This document shows, one piece after another, positions 48,372-61,600 of a DNA stretch of 64,000 bases (the stretch's first letter is position 1; the number at the start of each line of letters is the position of its first letter). Position numbers and translations under genes: made by a program. Source of the DNA: Ceratotherium simum simum (taxonomy: Eukaryota > Chordata > Mammalia > Perissodactyla > Rhinocerotidae); the NCBI RefSeq assembly GCF_000283155.1, contig NW_004454159.1, positions 22,920,003-22,984,002 on the forward strand, read 5' to 3'. The notes under the pieces were generated by a model. The model was not told the origin of the DNA, ran no database searches, and saw only the letters and a list, made by a program, of their open reading frames with translations.

Positions 48372-50759
48372 TGATAGCCATTCTGACAGGTGTGAGGTGA
48401 TATCTCATTGTGGTTTCGATTTGCATTTCCCTGATGATAGGTGATATTGAGCATCTTTTCATGTACCTGTTGGCCATTTGGAAGTCTTCTTTGGAAAAAT
48501 GTCTATTTTGTTCTTCTGCCCATTTTTTAATTGGGTTGTTTATAAATTTGTTATTGAGTTGTATGAGTTATTTATATATTTTTAGATATTAACCCCTGTT
48601 TCAATATATGGTTTGCAAAAGTTTTCTCTCATTCTCTAGGTTGCCTTATCATTTTGTTAATGGTTATTTTGCTGTGAAAAAGCTTTAAGTTTGATGTAGT
48701 CCCATTTGCTGATTTTTCTTTTGTTGTTTGTGCTTTTGGTGTTCTATCCAAAAAAATCTTTGCCAAGACCAATGTCAAGGAGCTTCTTCTCTATGTTTTC
48801 CTCTAGGAATTTTATAGTATCAGATCTCATGTTTAAGTCTTAGATCCATTTCAAGTCCATTTGTGAAAGGTGTAAGACAGAGGTCTGATTACATTGCTCT
48901 GCATGTGTTTATCCAGTTTTCCCAACTCCATTTGCTGAAGAGACCCTTTCAACATTGAGTGCTCTTGGCTCCTTTGTCAAATATTAGTTGACCATATAAG
49001 CAGGGATTTAATTCTGGGCTCTCTATTCGATTCCATTGGTCTATGTGTCTTTTTTTGGTGTTGGTGCCATACTGTTTTTATTACTATAGATTTGTAATAT
49101 AGTTTGAAATCACAAAGTGTGATACCTCTAGGTTTGTTCTTTACCCTCGGGATTGCTTTGGCTATTTGGGGTCTTTTGTGATTCCATACAAATTTTAGAA
49201 TTGTTTTTTCTATTTCTGTGAAGGATGCTGTTGGTATTTTGATGGGGATTGTGTTGAATCTATAGATTGCTTTGGCTATTGTGGACATTTTTGTTCTTCT
49301 TTTTCTAGTTCCTTGAGGTGTCAAATAAAGCTGTTTTTTGAGACCTTTCTGATTTCTTAATATATGCATTTATCACTATAAACTTTCCTCTCAGAACTGC
49401 TTTTGCAGCATCCCATAAGCTTTGACATGTTGTATTTTCACTTTCTTTTTTTTGAGCTATTTTTTATTTCCCTTTTGATTTCTCCTTTGATCCATTGGTT
49501 GTTCAGTAATGTGTTGTTTATTTTCCACATATTTGTAGATTTTCCAGCTTTCCTCTGTTGATTTTTAGTATCACACCCTTGGGTTCAGAGAAGATAGTTG
49601 GTATGATTTCAGTCTTCAATTTGCTGACATGTTTTGTACACTATCATATGATCTATTCTGGAGAATGTTCCATATGTATCCCAGAAGACTTTGGATTCTG
49701 CTGCTGTTGGATGTTCTATATATGTCAGTTAGGTCCATTTGGTCTAAGGTATGGCTCATTTCCAACGCTTTCTTGTTGATTTTCTATCTGGATGATTTAT
49801 CCATTGATGACAGTGGGGTATTGAATTCCCCTACTATTATTGTATTGTCTATTTCTCCCTTCAGATCTGGTAGTATTTGCTTAATATATTTCAGTTCTCC
49901 AATGTTTGAGTACACATATATTTACAATTGTTATATCTTCTGAATGCATTGACCCCTTTATCATTATATAATGACCTTCTTTGTCTCTTATTACCCTTTT
50001 TTACTTCAAGTCTTTTTGTCTGATATAAAATGGCTACTCTTGCTTTCTTTTGTTTTCCACTTTCATGAAATATCCTCTTCCATCCTTTCACTTTGAGTCT
50101 ATGTGTGTTTTTAGAGCTGAAATATGTTTTATATAGGCAGTACATAATTGAGTCTTGTTTGTTTATCCATCCAGACACTCTGCCTTTTGATTGGTGAATT
50201 CAATCCATTTATATTTATGATTATTATTGATATGTGAGGATTTACTACTGCCATCTTATAGTTTGCCTTCTGCTTGTTTTGTATCTCCTTGGTTTCTTTT
50301 TCTCTCCGTTTAGTCTACCTTTGTAAACTGGTGGTTTTCCATGGTGATTTGCTCAGTCTCTTCTCTGCTTTTTAAAAATGTTTTGTGATTCTACTCTAGA
50401 TTTTTGCTTGTGCTTACCATGATGCTTACGTAAAACATCTCATAGATAAAATAATCCTTTTTATGCTGATAGCACCTTATATTCATTAACCTACAATGGT
50501 TCCACCCTTTTACTCCTCCCCTTTTATGTTTTTGATGTCATTATTTACTTCTTTTTATGGTATGAATTTGTTAGAAAATTATACTAGCTATAGTTATTTT
50601 TAATGCTCTTTCCCCAAGCCTTTATACTATAGTTAATTGATTAACATGCCATTCTAATATAGAGTTACAGTTTTCTAATATAGACTGTTTATTTTTCACC
50701 TTTGCTAGAGTATTATGTACTTTCATTTGCTTTTATGTCAGTAATTAGTGTCTTTTCAT

Positions 50760-51637
50760 TTCAGCATGAATAACTGCTTTCAGCATTTCTTGCAAGGCAG
50801 GCCTAGTGGTGGTGAACTCCTTTAGTTTTATTGATGTCCAGGAAAGCCTTTATTTCTCCTTCGTATCTGAAGGGTAACATTGCCATATTCAGTATTCTTG
50901 GCTGGCAATCTTCATCTTTCAGCCGTTTGTATATGTCATCTCACTCTCTCTTAGTCTGTAGGGTTTCTGCTGAGAAATCTGCTGATAGCCTAATGGGGGT
51001 TCTTTTATGAGTTACTTTATTTTTTGTAGGTTACTTTCTTTTTTTACCCTGGCTGCTTCCAGGATTCTTTCTGTGTTACTGATTTTTGACAGTTTCATTA
51101 TAATGTGTCTTGAGGAAGGTCTTTTTGCATTGAGATAATAGCATGTTCTATTAGCTTCATGGACTTGTGTGTCCAATTCCTTCTCAGGTTTGGGAAGTTC
51201 TCAGCCATAATTTCTCAAAATACACCTTCTGCTCCCTTCTCCCTCTCTTCTTCTGGTAGACCAAATATTCTTATATTTGTTTTTCTCATCATATCTGATA
51301 GGTCTCTTAGAGTTCCTTGACTTTTTAAAAATCTTGGTTCTCTCTCTTATTTTTACTGCATTATTTTAAAATTCCTATCCTCCAGGTTGCTAATTCTTTC
51401 TTTGATCTGATCTGCCCTATTTCCTAAACTCTCTAACACATTTTTCATCTGATTCATTGAATTCTTCAGCTCTAGAATTTCCACTTGGTTCTTTTTAAAA
51501 AATTCAGTCTTTTTGGTAAAGAACTCTTTCTGTTCATTAATTTTATTTGTGAGTTCACTGAATTGTCTCTCTGAGTTTTCTTGTAGCTCACTGAATCTCT
51601 TCATAACAGTCATTTTGAATTCTTTATCAGAGTGCAA
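50760..51637 (-). pseudogene. L1 'C' ORF1 relic
   Basis: ORF1p is the L1 RNA-binding trimeric coiled-coil protein. The frame 51353-51637 (94 aa) begins 'MHSDKEFKMTVMKRFSEL' and continues with a heptad-like charged coiled coil ('ELKNSMNQMKNVLESLGNR', 'IKERISNLEDRN'), as expected for the ORF1p N-terminal coil. Downstream of it (toward 50760) the RNA-binding part is visible only as nucleotide similarity ('gcctttatttctccttcgta'). Frameshifts break the frame. Confidence 0.82.
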
Positions 51638-52590
51638 TATTCCATGTCTTTGGTTTTGGTTGCTGGAGAATTATTGTTTTCTTTTTGTGATATCATATTA
51701 CCATGATTTTCTATAGTGTTTGATGAAGTGTGCCTATGCTCTTGCATTTGAAGTAGCACACAGCATAGTTGTTTACTTTGCCTGCTACAGTTCAAGAGAC
51801 TGGCAATTAAAAGCCTTTCTTTTGTCTTCCAGAAGGTGGAGCTACAGCTCAAGTTTTTGGTTTCTCTTTTCCCTGAGTTGGCTCTGGGGCTGCACTCTGG
51901 AGCATGAGTAAAAAAGCTGGCATAGTAAAAGCTGGTGGCAGGATGAGGGAGGTATGGGCTAGCACCTGAGGCTCTGTGGGTGCCCACTGTCTGGTAGGGG
52001 GATTCTCAAGTAGGAGCACTTACAGATTTCCGTGGGAAGACCTCCTTCTGGAAACAGACCAGGGAATGCATTCCTTCTAGGTCCTTTGTTATTCTTGTCT
52101 GCCTCTTTCCATTTCCTCTCCCTCCTCCCAGTCACAGAGGTTTCACCTCAGAAATCGTGCTGCTAGAGTGACACAGGTCCCTCCAGCTGTGACTCATGCG
52201 ACCTTTGGTCAGTCACTCACTGCTTTCACTTTCCACCTCCACTGTGATGGTGGTCACTGTTGTCACCACTGACAAAAGCCCGATGTGTTGCAGTGTCACC
52301 CAGGGGAGAGGGACTGACTTCTCAAGATCCTCTTTCTTCTCTGCCTCCAAACTTATTCTAACCCACTTAGATGGCATGCCTGGTTTTCCCATCCAGCTGG
52401 CTGGACCTCCACAAATTCTTTATCTCCCTTGCATGTCTGCCCTGTTTTGCATTCTCTGGTTTCATTTTTTCTTCAATTATGGCAAATGGGGGTGGAGCAG
52501 GCTCACCAACTCCCTTAGAACTGCAGCCTCCTTCAAGGTCCTATCCACCTTTCTGAAGCAGAGGTTAGTGGAAATCTCCTGGTATTCTGG
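51638..52590 (-). promoter_or_regulatory. L1 'C' 5' UTR (decayed internal promoter region)
   Basis: Sequence upstream of ORF1, clearly less AT-rich than the rest of the element, as for L1 5' UTRs that hold the internal pol II promoter. A 134-aa open frame runs outward on the opposite strand (52196-52600). The end is placed where composition falls back to the AT-rich background near 52590. Promoter activity today is not expected. Confidence 0.6.
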
Positions 52591-52599
52591 TATAATGTG

Positions 52600-53024
52600 A
52601 AAAAGCACTTTTGTTTGGTTATGGATGACTAATTAGTTGTAAATAAAAGAAGAAATAAAAAAGAAATGATTCACACTGCTATGATGCTGATGTCACTCCT
52701 ACTATGTGTTTTTGAGTTATTTTCTTATTGCTTTTCCTGGGAATAAAAATTAGCATCTTAATTTAAAGCAATCCAATTCAAATTAATTCTAACTTAAGGG
52801 AGCCAATAGTATACAAAACTTTGCTTCTATATGCCCTTGTTGTCTTACCCCTCCTCTGTAATATTACTGTCATATCAATTACAACTTTATATGTTACAGC
52901 CACACAACATAGTTTTATAATTATTGCTTTATGCAGTTGCCTTTTAAAACATATGGGAGAAAAAAAATGTTCCAAACAAAAATAAGCTATACTGTCTTTC
53001 ATAATATCTATGAAATAATATCTA
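52600..53024. other. No feature recognised
   Basis: AT-rich spacer between two LINE elements. Confidence 0.45.
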
Positions 53025-55150
53025 GTTACCTTTACTGGTGCTCTTTATTTTTTCATGAGGATTCAAGTTACTGTCCAGTATTCTTTTATTTCAGCCTGAA
53101 GAATTTCCTTTAGTATTTTTATGTGGCAGGTCTGCTAGTGATACTTTATTTGGGAACGTCTTAATTTCTACTTTGTCTTTAAAGTAAAGTTTAGCTGGAT
53201 ATAGAGTTCTTGGTTGACAGTCTTTCAACTTTTTAGAGACGTCATCCTGATGTCTTCTGCCTTCTATCATTTTTAATGAGAAGTCAACTGTTAATCTTAT
53301 TGAGAATCCCCAGTACATGATAAATCTTTCTTTACTCGCTGACTTCAAGAATTTCTTTGTCTTTGACTTTTGCTAATTTTACTCCAACCTGTTTACATAT
53401 AAATCTCTGAATTTGTTCTACCTAGAGTAAAATAAGCTCTTGAATATGAAGATTAATATTTTTCATGAAATTGGAGAGTTGTATGACATTTCTTCAAATA
53501 CATTTTTCTGTCCATTTCTCTTTCTTTTCTTCTGGGACTTTCATTTTGCGTTTCTTGGTATTCCTAATGGTATTCCACTGATCTCTGAAGCTCTCTCTTA
53601 TTTCTTTTTCTTTCTCCTCAGACTGGATAATTTTACTGCTGTCTTCAAATTCACTGATTTTTTTTCTTTTGCCAGCTCAAATCTACTTGAATCTCTCTAA
53701 TAAATTTTAACTTCAATTATGGGGTTTTTCATATCCAGAATTTCTTTTTTTTATAATTACAATTTCATTATTGATATTCTCTATTTGAGGAGAATAGAAT
53801 CATTGTCATACTTTTATTTTTTTGGACATGTTCCTTTAGTTCTTTGAAAATATTTATAATAGCTTATTTAAAATATTTATTTACTAAATCCAAAATCTGG
53901 TCTCCCTCATTGACATTGATATTGGTTGCTTATTTCTCTTCACGTATGTGGCATAATTTCCTGTTTATTTGCATGTATCATAATTTTTTTGGTAAAAACT
54001 GGACATCTTATTTAACATATTATAACAAATCAGTGTTAGAGCCTTCCACTTCCTCTCTCAAGTCTGTATTATTGCTTGTTTTGTTTGTTGCTTTTTAAAA
54101 AAATTGTTGTTGCTTGGTTATTTAACATACTTTCTGGAATAATTCTGTAGATTCTGTATTCCCTGCAGTGTGTGATTCTGGAGTTCTCTGTTGGCTTTAT
54201 TTTCCAATACTTTTAAAAAATTTTAAGCCTGACTTTCTAGGTTTCGTATCTTATTCAGTGTGATTTAATGATGGGTTGATGATTGGTTGATAGATATCCT
54301 TTATTCCTTTGTCTGTGTATAATCACTCTTTGAAAAGGTGACCTGTGTGAGAAAGCATGCCTTCAAGCTTTAGGCAGTTTATAAGAAAGCCGTAGCTTTC
54401 ACTTTCTGCATTGCAGGGCTTGAAGGGTCAGTCAAAGGTAAATGACTAGTGTCGTCTTCTTTGCCAGACCTTTTCTGGCATATTTGCTGGGTTACACATG
54501 CACACAGACTTTTAAATCCCTAGGAATATGTGCACACTTTTCCAAGTTCCCTATGGTCATCCAATTCTCTAGGATTTCCTTTAAAATCCATATGAGAGCT
54601 CCTGTTTGCCCCAACTAAAATATCAACTTTATGTAGTAGAGATATGGTCAGCAGTTTGCTATTATTTAGGTAATGCTCCATTGGCCAACCTTCCCCCCTC
54701 TTCTGAGATGAGTTCTGAGTCAAATCAAATAGCCACCACACCCTAAGAATATATATTTTCCAGAAAACTTCAAATTCAGACAAAATGTTGACAGTGCTCT
54801 GAGGATGCTGCTTTTGACCTAAGAGTGTTTCAGATCCTTCTGTTTTTGTTTGTTTCTTTGGAGTTTTTTGTCATGCTGCTGGCTTTTGCCTACTGTGCCA
54901 CTAAGCTGGAGAGGAAAGAGTGATGGGAATAGTTCCAAATAAAACATCACAGACCTCACTGTCTCACCAACATTTAGTAGTTTCTTTTGAATAGATTATA
55001 TTCCTTTCTCCACATGGCTTTTTAAAATTTCCAGAGAGCTGAAATGGTTGATTTTAGTTGTTTTACTCACATTTTAATTGTTTTAGAAGGTGAGCAATTT
55101 CACTGAAATCCTCACTCCACCATTCCAAAAGTTGATCTCCCTGAAGAGTC
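53025..55150 (-). mobile_element. Old L1M/HAL1-like ORF1 and 5' region, antisense
   Basis: 'aaagtttagctggatataga', 'ttcttggttgacagtctttc', 'gtcatcctgatgtcttctgc', 'ttgtctttgacttttgctaa' correspond to reversed L1 ORF1. 'aaaaactggacatcttattt' (53996) is a hallmark of the region upstream of ORF1 in L1M and HAL1 ('half-L1', ORF1-only) elements. No ORF2 is present on the 3' side, where the sequence starts inside ORF1. The 54100-55150 part is probably the 5' UTR but is less certain. Confidence 0.72.
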
Positions 55151-56644
55151 TTCCTTTAGGAGTAGCAGTGACCTTCAATCAAGGGACACTGTTTCTTAAG
55201 GGCCACCATATAAGAAAAAATTCAAGAGAATAAATGCCCCAACTGTCCTTAGTCTAGCTGATACCCTTCCAGAGTTCTCCTTTGGTCAAACCAACCAAAA
55301 GTCAGAGGCCACAGGAGTCCCATTCATCATCCATGCAAGCCTGCCTCCCAAGAGAGAAAGGAACGAGGAAAATTATATAGGAAACCCCCAGCAATTTGAG
55401 AGTTATCATCTATACTGACATAAGTTTTTCAACAATATAAATTACGTATTATTTTGAAAGACAGTGATGTTATTTTTCCTATCAATTGAGGTAGAGAAGT
55501 TAGAAATCAGAACCAGTTTTTGATAAATTAATTTTTGTGTATGTTCTTGCAAACCAAGGTATTAGGAAAAACAATCAAAATAATGATTATTTGAGCAAGA
55601 TGTGAAAATGAGTCATTTACCAATAAAAAGAGAAGTTAGAGATATAATTTGTTTGAATTGTTTTTTTCTTTAATTTGCTTCCCTAAAGTCCTCGTATATA
55701 AGGAGCCTTTGAAAATGTTTGATATAGTATAGTCATGCCAAGAAACTGTAGTCTGCAGTACTCTTCTAAGACTATGTTTTCAGTTCTGCATTTAAATTTG
55801 AGCCCTGTATAGTAAAAAAAATTCATGAGCTAACTGGAGAAATTTGAGTGAAGATTTAGAGAGAAATGAGTAAACAACCTTGAAAATCGATTTATAAGGC
55901 AAGATGAAAAGTTTTCAATATGTAGTCTGTCAAAGGATGCAATGAACAACAAGACAACTTTCAAACACTAATCTGAAGCATAAACAAGGAAGAAGGGCTT
56001 AAAATGCCAAATAAAGTGAAAAATAATGGAAACAGATTGAGAAGATCTTTAAAAGTGAACTAACTTCAGGAGCCTTTCCCCATTGCTCCCTTCAACGAAG
56101 CTCTATTGAAATACATGGCTACTGAGTCTATCAAGTAGAAATGTGAGTCCAATAATACCTGCTTTATTGACAATGTGGAAATCCAGAAAATTCATCAGTG
56201 GAAAATTCATTACTCTATTAGGCTTATATTAGTTGTTACTATTCTTCTTAACTTATTTGCTGGGGCTTCATATTAACTTTCTCATTTGGTGAGTTTATGT
56301 ATTTCATATAATAAAAAACCCAAAAATATAGCTGGAATGCTCTATTATTCCTGGAGAAGTATCTACTGAAAAACATAATGGAATTTGCAAAACTCCTCAA
56401 AAGGATGAGCTAGGCTGTCATACTGTATAATGAAAAAGGAGGGGGAAAAAAGCATTTGAAAATTCAAGGGCTGAGAAAAATTATAAAAATCTATGAAATA
56501 TACGTATAACAAAACCATTATGGTTTATCAAATAACAGATGCTGGAATTAGGTAAAATACTTTGCAGTTTAAAAGACTGTATACAGAAAGTAATTATTAA
56601 TTCCAAAACACACATGAGGTACATACTACTTGAGGACAGAATGC
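55151..56644. other. Mostly unrecognised sequence
   Basis: 55150-55340 ('agtctagctgatacccttcc') may be another old dispersed repeat. The remainder is AT-rich with no recognised gene. Confidence 0.4.
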
Positions 56645-57060
56645 AAGGTCTTTGGTACATAACAGTAGACATGGTAGTGTCTTGGTCCTCAAGTTTATAT
56701 CATAGTGAGGGAACAAATAGTAACTTGTGCAATGACACGAATAAATGCAGAGTGCTATAAGGGTGCATTGGAAGGTGCATGAAGATTTTAAGGAAGTGGA
56801 GCCACAGAAGATTAGAGGGTAACAACAGAATTGGGAAAGAGTTTTCAGAATGGAGATAACAGCATTTCCAAAAACCCAAATGCAAAAGATATTACAGTGT
56901 GCTCCTGAGACGTCTAGAAATTCAGCATAAATGTAAAATAATGTGTTGGAGTTGGGGGGAGACAGAGAACAGAAATGACACTGATTAGGAAAGCATGAGT
57001 CAAATAATGAATAGTAACAAAGTTTGAACTTTATCTTGAGGACAAATGATGAAACATTTA
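56645..57060 (-). mobile_element. L2 fragment, antisense
   Basis: 'gacatggtagtgtcttggtc', 'tcatagtgagggaacaaata', 'agagtgctataagggtgcat' and 'ggaaagagttttcagaatgg' follow the order of the reversed L2 3' region. Diverged; ends approximate. Confidence 0.65.
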
Positions 57061-57394
57061 ATGATATTAATTCTTATTTTAAAATAAATATTACTCTAAA
57101 TTTTGATTTGTCATTCCCATCTATTTTGACACTTTTCCTGAAAATATATTTATATATGGGCAATAGTTGACACTTTTGTATGTTTTTAAGCTGTACAAAA
57201 AATATTGTGTTCTATGTATGATTACACTATGTACAGTTGGAAATTAGGTTTTGAATGCAATGAATTGGGGATTTACTTTTATTATGTGTTTATAGATAGC
57301 AGATTATCTCAGAAATATTTACTGAAAAGAAAATCTATCACTTGCATTTATAGTTATTATAAACTAGTTTAAATATGAAAGATCTGTAACATAT

Positions 57395-58178
57395 ATAAGA
57401 TTTAAAAATGAAAAATCAGAAAATTATATCTAATACCCACATAACTGACACCGAACTTGAGAACTGTAACTTCCTCAGCGCTATTAAAAACCTGAGTCTC
57501 TCCTCTACTTAATCTCATCTCTTTCCTTGCCTATGATCTAAGATTCCAGTTAATGTGTTTATCATTCCCTTGCTTATCATTCCCAGCACATTTTATGTAT
57601 ATGCATATATCCCTAAAGAGCACACGGTTGGATTACAAATGTTTTTTGAAAACCTTCTATATGTCATCATATTGCATGCATTCTTCTGCTTCTTTTTAAT
57701 TTAATATTAGGTTTTTGAGATTAATATACATTGTTTCCTGTGGCAATAGTTTATTCCTTTCCACTACTGTGTGATATAATATTGTCTCATTATTACCACC
57801 ACAAGCACACATGAATATTTGAATTGTTTTCAATTTTCTGGATAAATTCCTAGTAGTAGAATTATTATGTCATATGGTAGGTGTATGTTTAAATTTAAAA
57901 GAAACTGCTTAACAGTTTTGCAAAACTTTGAATCGTTATATACTTCCAAGAATGTATATGTATTCCAGTTCCTGCATATCCTTGTCAACGCTTTATATAT
58001 CCAGTCTTTTAAATTTTAGCTATACAAGTTAAATTGTTCTAAAATTGTATACTATCTCATTATGATTGAAATGTGAATAACCTTGATGGCTAATGATGTA
58101 GAGCATCTTTTTTTTTATGTACTATGGAAACTTATTTAGCTTCATTTTTGAAGTATTTTTTGCTATGTTTTGCCCATT
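57395..58178 (-). mobile_element. Old L1ME-like 3' end, antisense
   Basis: Reversed 3' UTR ('acataactgacaccgaactt', 'ggtttttgagattaatatac') then ORF2 C-terminal landmarks ('aattcctagtagtagaatta', 'cagttcctgcatatccttgt', 'taatgatgtagagcatcttt', 'gttttgcccattttttttat'). It is cut at 58178 by the tail of the next L1. Confidence 0.82.
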
Positions 58179-58408
58179 TTTTTTATTGAGGTATGCTTCA
58201 CATATAACATTAAATTACTTTAAGTGTACAAAATAATTATTCAATATTTGTATATATTGTGAAATGGTCACCATACATAGTTACAAAGTTGTTTCTTGTA
58301 ATGAGAACTTTTAAGATCTACTCTCTCAGCAACTTTCAAATAATACTGTAGTGTATAATAACTACAGTTACATGTTGCACGTTACATCCCCATGTCTTCT
58401 GTCTTGTT
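58179..58408 (-). mobile_element. L1 3' UTR-only fragment, antisense (same type as L1 'B')
   Basis: 'ttattgaggtatgcttcaca', 'gtatatattgtgaaatggtc', 'taagatctactctctcagca', 'acgttacatccccatgtctt'. It lies between two other L1 tails. Either it was very short on insertion or its remainder lies beyond the next L1, outside the window. Confidence 0.82.
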
Positions 58409-58639
58409 TCATTTTTTTTTATTAAGGTCACATTGGTTTATAACAGTATATAAATTTCAGGTGTACATTATTATATTTCAACTTCCATATAGACTGCATC
58501 ATGTTCACCACCAAAAGTCTAGTTGCCATCCATCGCTGTACACATGTGCCCCTTTACTCCTTTCACCGTCTCCTCCATCTCCTTCCCCTCTGGTAACCAC
58601 CAATCTGTTCTCCATATCTATGTGTTTGTTTATCTTCCA

Positions 58640-61600
58640 CAAATGAGTGAAGTTGTATGGAACTTGCCTTTCTCCATCTGACTTATTTCGCTTAGTATAA
58701 CACCCTCAAGGTCCATCTATGTTGTCACAAATGGCAAGATTTTGTCTTTTTTTAATGGCTGAGTAGTATTCTATTGGATATATATATCACATCTTCTTTA
58801 TCCATTCATCTGTTGATGGGCAATTAGGTTGATTCCAAGTCTTGTCTATTGTGAATAATGCTGCAATGAACATAGCAGTGCATATATCTTTTTGAATTAG
58901 TGTTTATATGTTCTTTGGATAAACACCCAGAAGTGCAACAGCTGGATCATATAATATTTCTATTTTTAATTTATTGAGGAATCTCCATGCTGTTTTCCAC
59001 AGTGGCTGCATCAACTTACATTCCCACTAGCAGTGCATGAATATTCCTTTTTCTCCACATCCTCTCCAACACTTGTTATTTATTGTCTTTTTAATAATAG
59101 CCATTCTGTCAGATGTGAGGTGATATCTCATTGTAGTTTAGATTTGCATTTCCCTAATAATTAGTAATGTTGAACATCTTTTCATGTTCCTGTTGGCCAT
59201 CTGTATATCTTCTTTGGAAAAATGTCTGTTCAGATTCTCTGCCCATTTTTTGATCAGGTTGTTCGTCTTTTTGTGGTTGAGTTGTATGAATTCTTTATAT
59301 ATTTTGGAGGTTAACCCCTTGTCAGATATATGATTTGTAAATATTTTCTCCCAGTTGGTGAGTTGTCTTTTCATTTTGTTCATGGTTTCCTTTGCCTTGC
59401 AGAAGATTTTTAGTATTTTGTAGTCCCATTGATTTATTTTTTTTTCTTTCACTTGCCTGAGAAGACATGATATTTAAAAAGATACTGCTCAGACATCAAA
59501 GAGCATACTGTATAAGTTTTCTTCTAGCAGTTTTACAATTTCAGGTTTGACATTCAAGTTTTTAATCCTTTTTGAGTTAATTTTTGTGTATGGTGGAAGA
59601 TAATGGTCTACTTTCATTCTTGTGCATTTGGCTATCAAGTTTCCCTTTCTCCATTGTATGTTTTGCCTCTTTTGTTGAAAATTGGCTGTCATAGATGTGT
59701 GGTTTTATTTCTGAGCTCTCAATTCTGTTCCATTGATTTGTGTATCTGTTTTTGTGCCAGTACCATGCTGTTTTGATTACTATAGCTTTGTAGTATGGTT
59801 TGAGTTCAGGGAGAGTGATACCTCCAGCTTTGGTTTTTTTCTCAGGATTGGTTTGTCTATTTGGGGTCTTTTGTTCAGTTCCATATAAATTTTAGGATTC
59901 TTTGTTCTATTTCCAAGAAAACGTCATTGGGATTCTGATTGGGATTACATTGAATCTGTAGATTACTGTGGGTAATTTGGACATTTTAACTATGTTAATT
60001 TTTCCAATTGATGAGCATGGACTATCTTTCCATTTCTTTGTGTCTTCTTCAGTTTCCTTTAACAATATTTTATAATTTTCAATGTACAGGTCTTTCACCT
60101 CCTTAGGAAATTTATTCCTAGGTATATTATTCTTTTTGTTGTGATTGTAAATGGGATTGTATTCTTGATATCTGCTAGTTCACTTAGTTTATAGAAATAC
60201 AACTGTTTTTTGTATGTTGATTTTGTACCCTGCAACTTTTCTATATTTGCTAATTATCTCTAATAGTTTTTTGGTGGATTCTTTAGGGTTTTCTCTATAT
60301 AAGATCATGTCATCTCAAATATTGACTACTTCCTTTCCAATTTGTATACCTTTTGTGTCTCTTTCTTGCTTCATTGCTCTGACTAGGACTTCCAGTACTA
60401 TGTAGAGTAAGAGTGGCAAGAGCGGGTATCCTTGTCTTGTTCCTGTTTCTAGAGAGAAGAAATAGCTTTTAGTCTTACACTATTGAGTATGATGTTGGTT
60501 GTGGGGTTGTCATGGCCTTTATTATGCTGAGGTACTCTCCTTCTATATTCATTTTATTGAGGGTTTTTATCACAAATAGATGTTGAATCTTGTAAAATGT
60601 TTCCTCTGCATTTATTGAGATGATCATGGGGTTTTTATTCTTCCTTTTATTAATGTAGTATCACATTGATTTGTGGATGTTGAATCATCCGTTTGTCCCT
60701 GGAATACATCCTACTTGATTGTGGTATATGATCCTTTTAATGTATTGTTGTATTCAATTTGCTAATATTTTGTTGAGGATTTTTGCATCTATCTTCGTCA
60801 GTGATATTGGCCTCTACTTTACCTTTTTTGTGTTGTCCTTATCTGGTTTTGGTATCATGGTAATGTCAGCCTCCTAAAATGAGTTAGGAAGCATCCCATC
60901 ATCTTTAATTTTTTTGGAAGAGTTTGAGAAGGATCGGTATTAAATCTTTGTAACTATTTCTTAGAATTCACCAGAGAAGCCATCTGGTCCTGGACCTTTG
61001 TTTTTTGAGAGGTTTTTGATTACTGTTTGAACCTCTTTACTTGTGATTGGTCTATTCAGATTCTAGATTTAATCTCGATTCATTTTTGGAGATTGTATGA
61101 TTCTAAGAATTTATCCATTTCTTCTAGGTTATCAAGTTTGTTGACATATAGGTTTTCATAGTATTCTCTTATAATCCTTTGTATTTCTGTGGTATCTGTA
61201 ATTTCTCCTCTTTCATTTCTGATTTTATTTATTTGAGTCTTCTCTCTTTTTTTCTTAGTGAGTCAGGCTAAGGGTTTGTCGGTTTTGTTTATCTATTCAA
61301 AGAACAAGCTCTTAGTTTTGTCAATCCTTTCTATTGTCTTTTTAGTCTCTATTTCATTTATTTCCACTCTGATTATTATTTCCTTCATTCTACTGATTTT
61401 GAGCTTTGTTTGTTCTTCTCTTTCTAGTTCTTTTAGGTGTAGTGTTAGATTGTTTATTTGAGACCGTTCTTATTTTTTGAGGTAGGCCTGTATTGCTTTA
61501 TACTTCCCTCTTAGTACTGCTTTTGCTGCATCACATTGTCTTTGGTATGTTGTGTTTTCATTTTCATTTGTCTTTAGGTATTTTTTGATTTCTCCTTTGA

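Larger units (their letters stand above)
47370..50215 (-). pseudogene. L1 'C' ORF2 relic lacking the RT core
   Basis: The minus frame 48977-49369 (130 aa) reads first '[19 protein letters not shown]' (the segment after the endonuclease) and then at once '[19 protein letters not shown]' (downstream of RT), in one open frame. About 1.7-1.8 kb, including the catalytic RT motifs, is therefore missing at the join near 49288. The endonuclease N-terminal part is visible in 49891-50178 ('HRLKVKGWKRIFHESGKQK'). It is also interrupted by the ERE and L1 'D'. It cannot encode an active retrotransposase. Confidence 0.88.
46985..52590 (-). mobile_element. L1 'C': full-span L1 with nested ERE and L1 'D', and an internal deletion
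   Basis: Starts with a reversed 3' UTR like that at 7430 ('aatatatttgacatacaaca', 'ctctagggcttatctactac') and reaches ORF2 near 47370. An ERE (47788-48019) and an L1 tail (48034-48371) interrupt it. ORF2 resumes at 48372 ('gatagccattctgacaggtg') and at about 49288 jumps from the post-RT region directly to the segment between endonuclease and RT. The endonuclease, ORF2 start (about 50215), ORF1 (about 50760-51637) and a GC-richer 5' UTR (to about 52590) follow. This is the only L1 here with both ends inside the window. Confidence 0.88.
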
